Source of the DNA: an uncultured Verrucomicrobia subdivision 3 bacterium | GTDB taxonomy: Bacteria; Verrucomicrobiota; Verrucomicrobiia; Limisphaerales; UBA11358 | NCBI GenBank assembly: GCA_903895255.1 | Contig: CAITTG010000023.1 | Location: forward strand, 28,652-92,651 | Direction of reading: 5' to 3' | DNA length: 64,000 bases | In this document: positions 34,842-45,024 of the stretch, one piece after another | Layout: each line of letters opens with the position of its first letter | Position numbering within the stretch: the first letter of the stretch is position 1 | The notes under the pieces: generated by a model | Databases searched by the model: none | Seen by the model: the letters and a program-made list of their open reading frames with translations, nothing else | What the model was told of the DNA's origin: nothing | Translations under genes and position numbers: made by a program

Positions 34842-37800
34842 ATGAAGTTAACGGATTCCGGGGTGAAATGGCTGGCGCTGGTGGCCGGGGTGCTGGCGCT
34901 GGTTTGCCCGGTCCGCCGGGTGGCTGCGGAATCCCAGTATTTGCGGGGGCAGGTGCCGGCCGCAAGCGTCCATTTGGCAGCCTGCGGTGAGCTTGCGGGC
35001 ACCAACTGGCTGCGCCTGGCCATTGGCCTGCCGTTGCGCAACCAAATCCAGTTGACCAATCTGCTGTCCCAACTGTACCGGCCGGGCAGCACTAATTATC
35101 ACCATTTTCTAAAGCCGGACCAGTTTGCGGAGCAGTTTGGACCTGCCGCCGCTGATTACGAAACGCTGGCCGCCTTTGCCCGGGCCCAGGGGCTGACCGT
35201 GACGGGCCGGCACGCCAATCGCACCGTGCTGGATGTGGCCGGGTCCGTAAGCCAGATTGAGCGGGTCTTGCACACCCGGCTGCGGCTGTACCCCCATCCC
35301 CGCGAAGCGCGCCTGTTTTTCGCGCCGGACAGCGCGCCCTCCCTGGATTTATCCGTGCCGGTGCTGCACATCAGCGGTCTGGATGATTGGGTGCGGCCGC
35401 ACCCCATGAATTTGCAATTCGGCCCCCGGGCACGGGCAAACTCCGACCAGCCCTGGCGGGGTTCCGCCCCGGGAGGAGCCTATTGGGGCCGGGATTTCCG
35501 GAAGGCTTATGTCCCCGGCACACTCCTCACCGGGCAGGGCCAGCAAGTCGGCCTGTTACAATTGGATTCGGGGTTTTACCCGGGTGACATAGCGCGTTAT
35601 GAACGTGACGCCGGCCTGCCCGGGGTGCCCGTGACGCCCGTGCTGCTGAATAATTACAATGGAGGGCCCGGACTGGCGAATGATGAATGTTCCCTGGATA
35701 TTGAAATGGCGATCGCCATGGCGCCCGGCCTGCTGGGGGTGCTCGTTTATGAGGGCACCGTGCCGGATGACATCCTGAATCAGATGGCCACCGATGACCT
35801 GGCGCAGCAGCTCAGCTCCTCCTACGCTTTTTCGGTGGACGCCACCACTGAGCAAACCTTTCAACAATTTGCGGCGCAAGGCCAGTCGTTTTATAACGCC
35901 TCGGGCGATGATGATGCCTGGGTGGGGGGCGTGACGCCGCCGAGCGACGACCCCAATATCACCAGCGTGGGCGGGACCACCCTCACCACGGATGCGCAGG
36001 GCGCCTGGTCTGCTGAAGTGGTCTGGCAGGTGAACGGAACCAACGGCAGTGGCGGCGGAATCAGCACGCAGTATCCGATTCCCGCCTGGCAGCAGGGGCT
36101 GAATCTGACGGCCAGCCAGGGGTCCACGACCATGCGGAACCTGCCGGATGTGGCCCTCACCGCCGATAACGTGTATGTATATTTTGGCAACGGCAGCGCC
36201 GGCTATTTCGGGGGAACGAGTTGCGCCTCGCCTTTGTGGGCGGGCTTCACGGCGCTGGTCAACCAGCAGGCGGCCAACAACCTTGGCTCGTCCGTTGGGT
36301 TTGTGAATCCGGCCATTTACAATCTTGGGCAGGCGGCGAATTACGCCAGCCTGTTTCACGACATTGTGACCGGTAATAATACGAACTCAGCCAGCGGAAA
36401 TTTATTTTTCGCCGTGCCTGGTTACGACTTGTGCACGGGTTGGGGCACCCCGGCGGGGCAAAGTTTGATCGATGCCCTGGTGGGGCCGGCCCAGCCCACC
36501 CCGCCCTTCCTCACGGTACAGCCCCAGAGCCAGACCGTCACGGCGGGCGGCACCATCACGCTGAGTGCGCTGGCGGGAGGCTACCCGCCCTTGCGCTATC
36601 AATGGCAGTTCGCCAGGACCAATTTAACCGGGGCGACCAATGCCACGCTCACGCTCAATAATATCCGCACCAACCAGGCGGGCAGCTACCGGGTGCTGGT
36701 CGCCAACGCCTATGGCACCACGACCAGCAGCAATGCCAGTTTGACGGTGGAACCCTCCACGTGCGATCCCGCACCCGCGGGACTGGTGGGTTGGTGGGCG
36801 GCGGAGGGCAATGCCAGTGATTCCCAGAATCTGAACCCGGCGGCGGTCGTGGGCTCCGTGGGCTATGCGGCCGGGGAAGTGGGCCAGGCATTTGTCCTGG
36901 ATGGCAGCTCGGGTTACCTTACAGTGCCCGCCTCGCCCAGTCTGGATGTTGGGGACGCGGGCACCGGCCTGACCATCGAATGTTGGATTAATCCCACGGC
37001 GGCGGCGGTGAACCTTTCCGCCGTCCCGATGGTTGAATGGGATTCGCCCGTCACCGACGGCGCGCAATTTTGTTTGGGGGGAACTTTGTCGGGTAATCTC
37101 AAGGATACGGCCAACAACTCGCACCCGATTAATTCGCCGGCGGGACTGCTGATTACCAATGCCTGGCAGCACGTGGCGTTGACGTATGATGAGGCCAGCG
37201 GCAACGCGGTCATCTACCTGAATGGTCAGGTCGTCGCCGCGCAGCCTTTGGGGAGTTTTACCCCCCAAACTTCGTTCCCCATGAATATTGGCAGCCGGAC
37301 TGCTCCCGTCGCCGGCCAGGGGGTTGTTTATAATGGTTTGCTGGATGAAGTATCCATTTATAACCGCGCTTTGAGTGCCAGTGAGATTCAGGGTGTCTTC
37401 CTCGCGGGTGGCAGCGGGAAATGCCCCACGCCACCAGTGATTATCAACCAGCCGGCGAACACCGTCGCCCGGGCTTATGGTTCGGCTCAATTTGCCGTCA
37501 CCGCCGCCGGCTCCAGCGCGCTGGCTTATCAATGGATGTTTAATGGCACCAATCTCACGGGCGCCACCAATGCCACGCTCACCCTCACCAATGTCCAGCC
37601 CAACCAGGCGGGCTCCTACAGCGTTTTGGTTGCCAATCCGGTCGGTTCCGTGGTGAGTTCCAATGCTCTGCTGACATTGCCTCAATTGGATCATTTTGCT
37701 TGGGCGAAAATCCCCTCCCCCCGGTTCGTAAATTCACCTTTCACCACCACCATCGTCGCGCAAAATGTTACCAACGGACTGGTCACCAATTATACGGGCA

Positions 37801-38192
37801 CGGTCGCCCTGTCCGCGACTTCCGGGCAGGCGATCCAGCCACCGGTTTCCGGGGCTTTTGTGAACGGGAGCTGGACCGGAGCCGTAACGGTCGCGCAAAC
37901 CGCCACCAATCTGGTGCTCCTGGCGGATGACGGGCAGGGCGACACCGGCCTGGCCAACGCCATTAATATTCTACCCCCGCCGGTGCTGGGGGTGGCACAG
38001 TATGGGGGGCTGCTGGTGCTATTCTGGCCGGCGAATGTGGCCGGCTTTGAGATGGAAACGGCCCCCCGGCTGGATGCCACCAACTGGATCCCGGTGGGCA
38101 CGCCGCCGGGGTTGTTCTTAAACCAGTATTTCGCGGTCTTTCCCATGACCGCCACCAATACCTTTTACCGGCTGCTCTACACCCTTCCTTGA
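34842..38192 (+). CDS. Secreted S53 (sedolisin/kumamolisin) peptidase with Ig-like and LamG domains
   Basis: The 1116-residue exported protein has a signal peptide ending near VAAES and a pro-kumamolisin domain (about 35-190). An S53 catalytic domain follows (about 210-545) with Glu282 and Asp286 (ECSLD), oxyanion Asp356 (SGDDD) and nucleophile Ser460 (GGTSCASPLW). The calcium site is near the FHDIVTGNN and GYDLCTGWGTP segments. Then come an Ig-like domain, a LamG/concanavalin-like domain (VGWWAAEGNASD, VTIECWINP-like) and a second Ig-like domain, ending in a beta-rich region. It would degrade protein outside the cell at acid pH. GTG 34827 is an alternative start. Confidence 0.92.
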   Translation: MKLTDSGVKWLALVAGVLALVCPVRRVAAESQYLRGQVPAASVHLAACGELAGTNWLRLAIGLPLRNQIQLTNLLSQLYRPGSTNYHHFLKPDQFAEQFGPAAADYETLAAFARAQGLTVTGRHANRTVLDVAGSVSQIERVLHTRLRLYPHPREARLFFAPDSAPSLDLSVPVLHISGLDDWVRPHPMNLQFGPRARANSDQPWRGSAPGGAYWGRDFRKAYVPGTLLTGQGQQVGLLQLDSGFYPGDIARYERDAGLPGVPVTPVLLNNYNGGPGLANDECSLDIEMAIAMAPGLLGVLVYEGTVPDDILNQMATDDLAQQLSSSYAFSVDATTEQTFQQFAAQGQSFYNASGDDDAWVGGVTPPSDDPNITSVGGTTLTTDAQGAWSAEVVWQVNGTNGSGGGISTQYPIPAWQQGLNLTASQGSTTMRNLPDVALTADNVYVYFGNGSAGYFGGTSCASPLWAGFTALVNQQAANNLGSSVGFVNPAIYNLGQAANYASLFHDIVTGNNTNSASGNLFFAVPGYDLCTGWGTPAGQSLIDALVGPAQPTPPFLTVQPQSQTVTAGGTITLSALAGGYPPLRYQWQFARTNLTGATNATLTLNNIRTNQAGSYRVLVANAYGTTTSSNASLTVEPSTCDPAPAGLVGWWAAEGNASDSQNLNPAAVVGSVGYAAGEVGQAFVLDGSSGYLTVPASPSLDVGDAGTGLTIECWINPTAAAVNLSAVPMVEWDSPVTDGAQFCLGGTLSGNLKDTANNSHPINSPAGLLITNAWQHVALTYDEASGNAVIYLNGQVVAAQPLGSFTPQTSFPMNIGSRTAPVAGQGVVYNGLLDEVSIYNRALSASEIQGVFLAGGSGKCPTPPVIINQPANTVARAYGSAQFAVTAAGSSALAYQWMFNGTNLTGATNATLTLTNVQPNQAGSYSVLVANPVGSVVSSNALLTLPQLDHFAWAKIPSPRFVNSPFTTTIVAQNVTNGLVTNYTGTVALSATSGQAIQPPVSGAFVNGSWTGAVTVAQTATNLVLLADDGQGDTGLANAINILPPPVLGVAQYGGLLVLFWPANVAGFEMETAPRLDATNWIPVGTPPGLFLNQYFAVFPMTATNTFYRLLYTLP

Positions 38193-38242
38193 GCCGGATA
38201 ATCGCGCGTCCGGCGAGGAACGGGTCCCGGGAAGGGCGGTGG

Positions 38243-39394
38243 TCAGGCTGGCGGCGGCAGCTTGAGGTAACCCGGCCGAATCGGGCCGCCATCGATTTGC
38301 TCCTGCAGCATGTCGAGCAGGGTGTCCGGGTGGTACAATTTTAAAATGGTCTCCCGCAGGGCCAGGCAGTTTTGCCGCAACCGGGGATGTTGTTCCACCG
38401 CCTCCGCCAGCCGGGGTTTCAATTCGGCGAGGCTGATCCGCATGGGATCCACATTGACCATGCACTGTTCGAGCCAGGGAAATTCCCAGGGCAGCACGGC
38501 GCCAATCATGGGCACGCCGAGGCAGGCATACTCCAAAAATTTGGGGATTGCATTATGATGCACCCCGCCCGTGCAAACCATGAACCGGCTCTGGCGGATG
38601 ATGCGCGTCAACTCCTCCCAGGGGAGCCACGTGTCGTTGCGCCGGCGGTCAAACACGGTGAAGGGCCGCGGGTGGAGCTGGCCAATCAGATTGATCAAAC
38701 GCTGCCGGTCGGCGTAAAGGTTGGCGAAATTCAGCGCGGACGGCACGAACGGATCACGCATCAACCACGTTCCCATGGTGGCGCCCATGCTCGTGAAATC
38801 ATAGCGGGGGCATTCCTCCTGCAGTGGCACCTCCTCGGCGGCGATCGGATAAGGAAAATAGACCAGGCGGGAGGCTGATGAGGCCGCCGCCGCCCGCTGC
38901 CGCCACTTCCAGAGATCCAGCAGTGGGGCGGACAACCAGGCCAGCGGACGCAACAAACTGGATTGCAGCTCGTACGGGATCAGCCGCTGCGGCAGGGAAA
39001 AGGCGGGCGGCCATTTGCCCGGCACAAAAGAGGTCACCCCCGCGTGGACCTGAAAACCGTTGTAGGTGTGGAAGATGTTGAAGGTGGCGTGCTGGGAAAA
39101 CCAAAACGGGGTGAGCCACCAGTCCACCGGCAGCACGGAAAAGTTCTGGCGCTGCGCAAACAACGGTCGCAGGGTGTTCAGCTCCGCCGGCAGCAACCCT
39201 TGGAAAATCACATGCTGGTCGGAGTTCCAGACGCGCTCGCGCAAACGCGCCAGTTCGCCGGCGTCGGCCAGATTGAGCATCAGCACACTGGCACCGCGCT
39301 GCTGGAGCGAACGCAGCAGGGGCCGGAACACCGGCTGGTCGGCGTTTTTTGACCGCAGCCACAGGCAGTCGTCCAGGCGGATGGCAGAGGACAT
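38243..39394 (-). CDS. Putative GT-B glycosyltransferase
   Basis: The 383-residue soluble protein has a C-terminal group-1-like donor domain. The stretch RFMVCTGGVHHNAIPKFLEYACLGVPMIGAVLPWE contains the usual invariant Glu in a helix after a small-residue loop. The N-terminal half is divergent. It is convergent with the S53 gene and lies 87 bp downstream of the YfhO-type gene. Acceptor unknown. Confidence 0.65.
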   Translation of the reverse strand: MSSAIRLDDCLWLRSKNADQPVFRPLLRSLQQRGASVLMLNLADAGELARLRERVWNSDQHVIFQGLLPAELNTLRPLFAQRQNFSVLPVDWWLTPFWFSQHATFNIFHTYNGFQVHAGVTSFVPGKWPPAFSLPQRLIPYELQSSLLRPLAWLSAPLLDLWKWRQRAAAASSASRLVYFPYPIAAEEVPLQEECPRYDFTSMGATMGTWLMRDPFVPSALNFANLYADRQRLINLIGQLHPRPFTVFDRRRNDTWLPWEELTRIIRQSRFMVCTGGVHHNAIPKFLEYACLGVPMIGAVLPWEFPWLEQCMVNVDPMRISLAELKPRLAEAVEQHPRLRQNCLALRETILKLYHPDTLLDMLQEQIDGGPIRPGYLKLPPPA

Positions 39395-39481
39395 GGTTTT
39401 GAATCGTGTGCGGTTCGGAATGGGTGGCCTGCGCCGGCCGCCCGGCCCGGACCGGCCTTGCGGTTTTCCCGGCCCGGCCGG

Positions 39482-42223
39482 CTAGGGAGTGCCGCCGGAG
39501 GTTTTCCGGCCGGACACCACCAGGTAGCCGGATAGCAACAGGGTCACGACAAACCCGGCGAGCGTGACATACATGGGCTTCACGGGTTGACGATAGCGAA
39601 ATTCCACGGTATGCGAGCCGGGGGCCAGATAGATGCCGCGCATGATGAAGTTGCACCGCAATACGGGCACAGGCTGGCCGTCCACGGTGGCGGACCACGC
39701 GGGGTCATATTTGTCGTTCAACAGCAGCACCGCCGGAGTGGGCGAGGTGGCGGCGAAGGTGATCGCGGTTGGCGAATAGCTCTTGTATTCCACGGTGCCG
39801 GCATTTTCATTGGTACCCACGGGGGGCAGCCCGGGCTGGGACGTGGTCACGAGAACGGTCTGAATGGGATCAAATTCCGGCCGCACGAGGGCCTTGAGCG
39901 TTGCCTCCTCATTGGTGTTTACCACCCAGCGGGAGTAGAGCTTGGCCCGCGGCAGCGCCCCGGTGAACTCGAACACGGCAAAAGGGCCGTTGTCATCCAG
40001 CACGGCGGTCAGTTCCTCCAGCTTGGTGGGCTGGCTCACGCCCGGCTTGGGCACAATATTGAATCGCTGGGCGATGTGGAAGCGTTGCTGGACTGGGTCA
40101 ATCTGGCTGTTCAAGGCGTCCAGAAATCCCGCCGGGCCGATCAGGTAACGCGTGCTGGTCAACTGCCATTGCCGTGCCAGCCCCTGCATGGTCCGGGAAT
40201 AGACCGCGCTTTCATAGGTGGCGATGTCCGAGCCCACGCGCGGCCGCTGCCAGTTGTCGAGCGACTGGATGTTGTAATAGGGAAACTGGTGCTGCATCCA
40301 CTCAATGGTGTAGAGCTGCTGGAACATCTCCGTGCCTTCCGGTCCGCCAAAGGGAAGTTGCGCCACGCGGTGTTCATAGTATTTGTCTTTCAGAAAATTC
40401 AGGACGGGATTGATGGACTGGCCGGGGTGCTGGTCGTCAATATCGTATTTTTGCTTGTAGTCCCAATGGATGATATAGGGCAGATTGGCCCGGCCGAGAT
40501 CAGCCAGCAGAAACAGCCCGAGCAGAAAACCACCCAGTTGGGTGCGCCGCCCGCCCAGCACCCCGGACATCACCAGCAACGTCAGCGCCGTCGCGACGCC
40601 CAGCAGGACCACGAACCAGCCGGCCTGGTGGATGCTGAAGGTGGCCACCTGGTCGGCCATGGGAATCAACTGATCGCCGGGAATGCGCTGCAGGTACTTG
40701 ATAAAGTCCGGTTTCTCCCCGGCAAAGATCAACCAGCCCAGCAGGCTCGCCACGACGGCAGCCAGGCTGCCGAAGGTCCATTTCCGGTCGAAACTCGAGG
40801 CGGTGGCCCACCAAGTTTTGAACTGCGCCAGCGGTCCGGGGCTGCCCTTGGCGGTGGCCGCCCGGGCGCGGCGGTTGAGCCCGTCAATGCCATGGGCAAA
40901 CAGGATCACAATGGCCCAGGAGAAAACGATGATGAATTTGGAGGGACTGCGGATGGCGGAAATGATGGAGGAAATGTAGGGCAGATTGTGAAGCAGATCG
41001 TAAAGTATTGCGAAAAACACGGAGTAACGGCCCCAGGCAAGCAGGATGGTCACGATAACTGCCGCGGACCAAAACCAGACGTGGTACCTTTGGGTTCCGG
41101 AAAAAATTGAGTCGCGCCGGCGCAAGGCCTGGGTCATGGCCCAGATGGCGACCAAAACCACCAGTACCCCGGCATAATTCTGGTTGCCGGTCTGGCGCGT
41201 ATATCCCGGTGGTGGGTTGCCGGTGGCACCACTGTCAAAAAAGCGGTCAATTTTCGGATCCCTACCCATGCCGCCCCAGTAATTGCCGCCGATATAGTAG
41301 GGCAGATAATTGGGGTCCATGTTGTTGGGTGTGTCCATTTTATAGCCGAACACCCCCGGCATGAACAGGCCCAGGGTCTCAACCTTGGGCAGACTCCATT
41401 GGGTGGCCCAGTCCCAGCGTTCCAACTGGGATTCGCTTTCAAGCGAGTTGCCGGCGCCGCCTTGGGATTGGATGTTTAACAGCGAGAACAAGGCTTGCAG
41501 GGCAATGAAAACCGCGAATACCACCACAATGACAGTTTGACCTGCTCCCCGTACCAGCCGCGCGGTGATTGGTCCCGTCCCCTGGGTGAGCGCGTGCATA
41601 ACGATAAACGCCGCCACAAATACACTGAAGATGGCCCCGATATCCGCACCCTCCATCACATTCATGCCCACACACAAGCCGGCCAGCGCCAGGCGGGCGA
41701 GGCGGTTCAGGCGGGGCGTCTCCGCCGAGATGGAAACCACGAGGGCCAGGGCGAAAAAGTCCATGCCAATGGCGATTTCTTGCGGTGCCAAGCCCCAACA
41801 GGTTATGGCGAAAAAAGTGGAGTTCAAAACCGTGGCCAGGGTGCCCAAAGTGACGGCCAGCGGCGTGAGTTTCAATTGGCGAAAGAAGCTCCACGCGCCC
41901 AAGCCCAGAATGAAGAGGGCAAACGGAGCCAAAAATTTGGCGTGATAAATGGGGCCCGTCATCCAGCGGAAAATGGCGTCCACACTCAGCGGCCAGGCCC
42001 CCGCGCCACCGCCAATATCGTAATTGTCATTCCAAGTGCCAAAAAACGCCTGGGGCAATTGGGAGGCGGCCGCGTGGGTTTGACCCAGCGGGCCGTCATT
42101 GGAAAAATGAATGTATTCCGGCAGAAAACTGCGCCAGAACAGCAGCCCCAAGATCAAGGCCAGCAGCACTACCGCTCCGTAGCCGGCGGACCGGGGTGTC
42201 ACCTGTGGGTTCGGAACTTTCAT
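39482..42223 (-). CDS. YfhO-like large polytopic membrane protein
   Basis: The 913-residue protein has about 12-13 hydrophobic helices followed by a periplasmic domain of about 300 residues and a last C-terminal helix. The end of that domain (LLLNDKYDPAWSATVDGQPVPV, SHTVEFRYRQP) is characteristic of YfhO-type GT-C proteins. These use polyprenol-linked sugars to glycosylate envelope polymers or proteins. It forms a probable two-gene unit with the downstream glycosyltransferase. Confidence 0.82.
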   Translation of the reverse strand: MKVPNPQVTPRSAGYGAVVLLALILGLLFWRSFLPEYIHFSNDGPLGQTHAAASQLPQAFFGTWNDNYDIGGGAGAWPLSVDAIFRWMTGPIYHAKFLAPFALFILGLGAWSFFRQLKLTPLAVTLGTLATVLNSTFFAITCWGLAPQEIAIGMDFFALALVVSISAETPRLNRLARLALAGLCVGMNVMEGADIGAIFSVFVAAFIVMHALTQGTGPITARLVRGAGQTVIVVVFAVFIALQALFSLLNIQSQGGAGNSLESESQLERWDWATQWSLPKVETLGLFMPGVFGYKMDTPNNMDPNYLPYYIGGNYWGGMGRDPKIDRFFDSGATGNPPPGYTRQTGNQNYAGVLVVLVAIWAMTQALRRRDSIFSGTQRYHVWFWSAAVIVTILLAWGRYSVFFAILYDLLHNLPYISSIISAIRSPSKFIIVFSWAIVILFAHGIDGLNRRARAATAKGSPGPLAQFKTWWATASSFDRKWTFGSLAAVVASLLGWLIFAGEKPDFIKYLQRIPGDQLIPMADQVATFSIHQAGWFVVLLGVATALTLLVMSGVLGGRRTQLGGFLLGLFLLADLGRANLPYIIHWDYKQKYDIDDQHPGQSINPVLNFLKDKYYEHRVAQLPFGGPEGTEMFQQLYTIEWMQHQFPYYNIQSLDNWQRPRVGSDIATYESAVYSRTMQGLARQWQLTSTRYLIGPAGFLDALNSQIDPVQQRFHIAQRFNIVPKPGVSQPTKLEELTAVLDDNGPFAVFEFTGALPRAKLYSRWVVNTNEEATLKALVRPEFDPIQTVLVTTSQPGLPPVGTNENAGTVEYKSYSPTAITFAATSPTPAVLLLNDKYDPAWSATVDGQPVPVLRCNFIMRGIYLAPGSHTVEFRYRQPVKPMYVTLAGFVVTLLLSGYLVVSGRKTSGGTP

Positions 42224-42371
42224 AGATTAGTCTTAAACGGCAAATAGTCCCCGGCCACTCTGACAGTGTCAAGCAAACGAAGCCGCGCGGATGTTTGGGG
42301 CACGCCCCGGTTTTGACATTGCCATGGCCGTTGGCAAAGGGTATTTGGGTGCGACGTTCAAAATCAAAATC

Positions 42372-43124
42372 ATGCCTGACACCATCTTAATCAGCGGCGC
42401 GAATCGCGGCATTGGTCTGGCGCTCACCGGCGAACTGCTGCGGCGGGGTCACCGCGTGGTCGCCGGCTGCCGCGACGTGGCGGGTGCGGCCGAATTGCAG
42501 GCGCTGTCAGCCATCGGCCGCGGCACGCTGGACATTCAGCCGCTCGATATCACCCAGCAAGCCTCGGTTCAGGCGGTCGCCCGGCACATTGAGTCCAAGT
42601 ATGCCGCGCTGGATGTGCTGGTGAATAATGCCGGGGTGTTAACGGACGGGGACAAACACTCGATTCTCGACCTGGACTTTGCGCAACTGGCGGTGAATTT
42701 GGAAACTAATCTGACGGGCACGGCCCGTTTGACCCAGGCCGTCTGGCCGCTGGTGGCCAGGGGGAATCGTCCGCGGGTGGTCAATATTGCCTCCGGCGCG
42801 GGGTTGATCGGGCCCAAGCGGAATTCCAATTATTACGCTTATTCCATTTCCAAGGCGGCGTTGAACATGCTCACCCGGCTGCTGGAGATCGAAGGCCGGG
42901 CGCAGTCCATTTGCGTGGCGGCTGTCATTCCGGGTCGGGTGCAGACGCGGATGACGGGCATGCAGGCCCCGCTCACGGCCGAGGAATCCGCCCAAGGTTT
43001 GGCCGTCATGCTGGAGGGTCTGACCATGGCCGACACGGGGGCCGTCCTGGATCGCCATGGCAAGCCCTGTTTCGCCGAAACGTACTCGGATGCGAGCGGC
43101 CAGGTGTTTCACGCGGGGTGGTGA
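42372..43124 (+). CDS. Short-chain dehydrogenase/reductase (SDR)
   Basis: The 250-residue Rossmann enzyme has the cofactor loop SGANRGIGLAL, the NNAG motif (VLVNNAGVLT), an active-site Ser in NIASGAGLIG, and the catalytic YxxxK in YAYSISKAAL. It probably reduces a carbonyl with NADPH. The substrate is not evident. The ATG at 42372 was chosen as the family-like start. Confidence 0.9.
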   Translation: MPDTILISGANRGIGLALTGELLRRGHRVVAGCRDVAGAAELQALSAIGRGTLDIQPLDITQQASVQAVARHIESKYAALDVLVNNAGVLTDGDKHSILDLDFAQLAVNLETNLTGTARLTQAVWPLVARGNRPRVVNIASGAGLIGPKRNSNYYAYSISKAALNMLTRLLEIEGRAQSICVAAVIPGRVQTRMTGMQAPLTAEESAQGLAVMLEGLTMADTGAVLDRHGKPCFAETYSDASGQVFHAGW

Positions 43125-43255
43125 CAGGCGCAGCGCGCCCCGCCCTGCCGGCGCCGGCGTGAGGCGGAGGTTGGCGGCGATTTGGACGAATTCCGGGAAG
43201 GGTTTTGCCTTGTATTCCACCGCACCCCCTTTTAAATTGCCCCTTCATTTCATTC

Positions 43256-43819
43256 ATGGAAAGCAACTTTGATGCAGGTCAAACTGAGCAAGTGCTGTCG
43301 CCGTGGGTTACCTTGGTGACCCGGCGGGTGCAATTTCCTGAATCTCCCCAAGTGCAGGAATTTCACAGCCTGAAACTGGCTGATTACGCCGCCGTGCTGG
43401 CAGTGACCACCGATGGCAGGATTCCGCTGGTACGGCAATATCGTCCTGCCCAGCAGCGCTTTACCCTGGAATTACCCTCCGGACTGCTGGATCCGGCCGA
43501 GGAACCCGCGCTGGCGGCCGCCCGGGAATTATGGGAGGAAACCGGCTGGCGTTCCGCCGCCCCGCTGGAACCGCTGGGTTGCTTGTTGCCGGACTCCGGA
43601 CGGCTGGAAAATCACATCTGGGGCTTTTGGGCCGAGCAGGTCAGTCCCGACACTGCCAACAGCTGGCAGGCCGAGCCGGGTTTGGAAATTCTGTGCGTGT
43701 CCCCCCGGGAATTGCAGGCCTTGATTTTGGACGGCCGGTTTGATCATGCCCTGCATGTGGCGGTCATTGGCCTCGCGTTAACCCGGGGCCTTTTCTCCTT
43801 TGGACCGGCGGCAAACTGA
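43256..43819 (+). CDS. Nudix hydrolase (ADP-ribose pyrophosphatase-like)
   Basis: The 187-residue protein has a complete Nudix box, GLLDPAEEPALAAARELWEETGW, with the RE-x2-EE glutamates that bind Mg. IPLVRQYRPAQQRFTLELPSG upstream is typical of the ADP-ribose pyrophosphatase branch. It hydrolyses a nucleoside diphosphate linked to another moiety, possibly a nucleotide sugar given the following cassette 11 bp downstream. The ATG at 43256 was chosen. Confidence 0.9.
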   Translation: MESNFDAGQTEQVLSPWVTLVTRRVQFPESPQVQEFHSLKLADYAAVLAVTTDGRIPLVRQYRPAQQRFTLELPSGLLDPAEEPALAAARELWEETGWRSAAPLEPLGCLLPDSGRLENHIWGFWAEQVSPDTANSWQAEPGLEILCVSPRELQALILDGRFDHALHVAVIGLALTRGLFSFGPAAN

Positions 43820-43830
43820 TTTTTAATTTC

Positions 43831-45015
43831 ATGAACTACGACATTGTTATTATTGGCGGCCTTGGCCACGTCGGCCTGCCCTTGGGTTTGGTGTGGGCGG
43901 ATGCGGGGCTGACGGTGGGGGCATATGATTTGGACAAGGCCAAGGGCAAGGAAATCGCCGCCGGCCGCATGCCCTTCCTCGAGCATGGCGCCGAACCCAT
44001 TTTGCAGCGGGTTTACGGCAAGACCTTTTTCCTCGTTGATCACGTCGAGGAAATTGCCAACGCCAAGGCGGTGTTGATCACCATCGGCACGCCGGTGGAT
44101 GAATACCTGACCCCGCAATTGATGGTGGTGACGCGGCTGGCCGACCAACTGGCGCCGCACTTGCGCTCCGGCCAGCATATCATTCTGCGCAGCACCGTGT
44201 TCCCGGGCACGACCAAGCGTTTGCAGGATTATTTCGCGGCGAAAGGCCTCCATCTGCATGTTTCCTTCTGCCCGGAGCGGATTGTCCAGGGCCATGCCGT
44301 GAAGGAATTGCGCGAACTGCCGCACATCGTGGCCAGTTATTCGGAGGAAGGCCGGAAGTATTGCGCGGAGATTTTCCGCGCGCTGGGGGACAATATCGTC
44401 GAGGTCGGGGTGGAGGAGGCCGAGCTGGCCAAGCTCTATACGAACACCTGGCGCTACATCACCTTTGCCATCGCCAACCAGTTTTACATGATGACGGAGA
44501 AGTGCGGGGCGAGCGTGAAGGAAGTGCACCGGGCGATGACGGAAGGTTACGAGCGCGGCAAAAACATTCCGCGCCCCGGGTTCACCGCGGGCCCCTGCCT
44601 GCTCAAGGACACGATGCAGCTCAGCGCGTTTTACACGAACAACTTCAACCTCGGCTATGCGGCCATGCAAGTGAACGAGGGGTTGCCGGCGTTTTGCGTC
44701 GAGCAAATCCGCCAGAACCACGATCTCAAGGGCATGAAAGTGGGCCTGCTGGGCATGGCATTCAAGGCGGATGTGGATGACGTGCGCGATTCACTGTCCT
44801 TCAAGCTGCGCAAGCTGCTGACATTCCACGGCGCGGAAGTGATGTGCACGGACGAGCACATCGCGGCCCATGACTTTTTCCCGCTGGAACAGGTTTTGAA
44901 CGAGGCCACCCTGTTCGTGGTGGGCGTGCCGCACGAGCGGTATCGCACGCTGGCGTTCCCGGCGGGCAAGCTGGTCTTCAACATCTGGAACATGGATTCC
45001 GTCCGCAATGTCTGA
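43831..45015 (+). CDS. UDP-glucose/GDP-mannose dehydrogenase family protein
   Basis: The 394-residue enzyme carries the NAD loop IIGGLGHVGLPLGLVWADAG, the catalytic Cys in FTAGPCLLKDTMQL and the C-terminal domain with LLGMAFKADVDDVRDS. It oxidises the C6 alcohol of a nucleotide sugar to the uronate. Next to it are an epimerase, C-methyltransferase and cupin. Together these could make an unusual uronate-derived sugar. It is slightly shorter than UDP-Glc dehydrogenases of about 430 residues. The start is the ATG at 43831. Confidence 0.9.
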   Translation: MNYDIVIIGGLGHVGLPLGLVWADAGLTVGAYDLDKAKGKEIAAGRMPFLEHGAEPILQRVYGKTFFLVDHVEEIANAKAVLITIGTPVDEYLTPQLMVVTRLADQLAPHLRSGQHIILRSTVFPGTTKRLQDYFAAKGLHLHVSFCPERIVQGHAVKELRELPHIVASYSEEGRKYCAEIFRALGDNIVEVGVEEAELAKLYTNTWRYITFAIANQFYMMTEKCGASVKEVHRAMTEGYERGKNIPRPGFTAGPCLLKDTMQLSAFYTNNFNLGYAAMQVNEGLPAFCVEQIRQNHDLKGMKVGLLGMAFKADVDDVRDSLSFKLRKLLTFHGAEVMCTDEHIAAHDFFPLEQVLNEATLFVVGVPHERYRTLAFPAGKLVFNIWNMDSVRNV

Positions 45016-45024
45016 GCGCAACCT

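Noticed and set aside
39587..41110. 507-codon open frame on the plus strand
   Set aside because: Antisense to the YfhO-type gene, with no recognisable motif.
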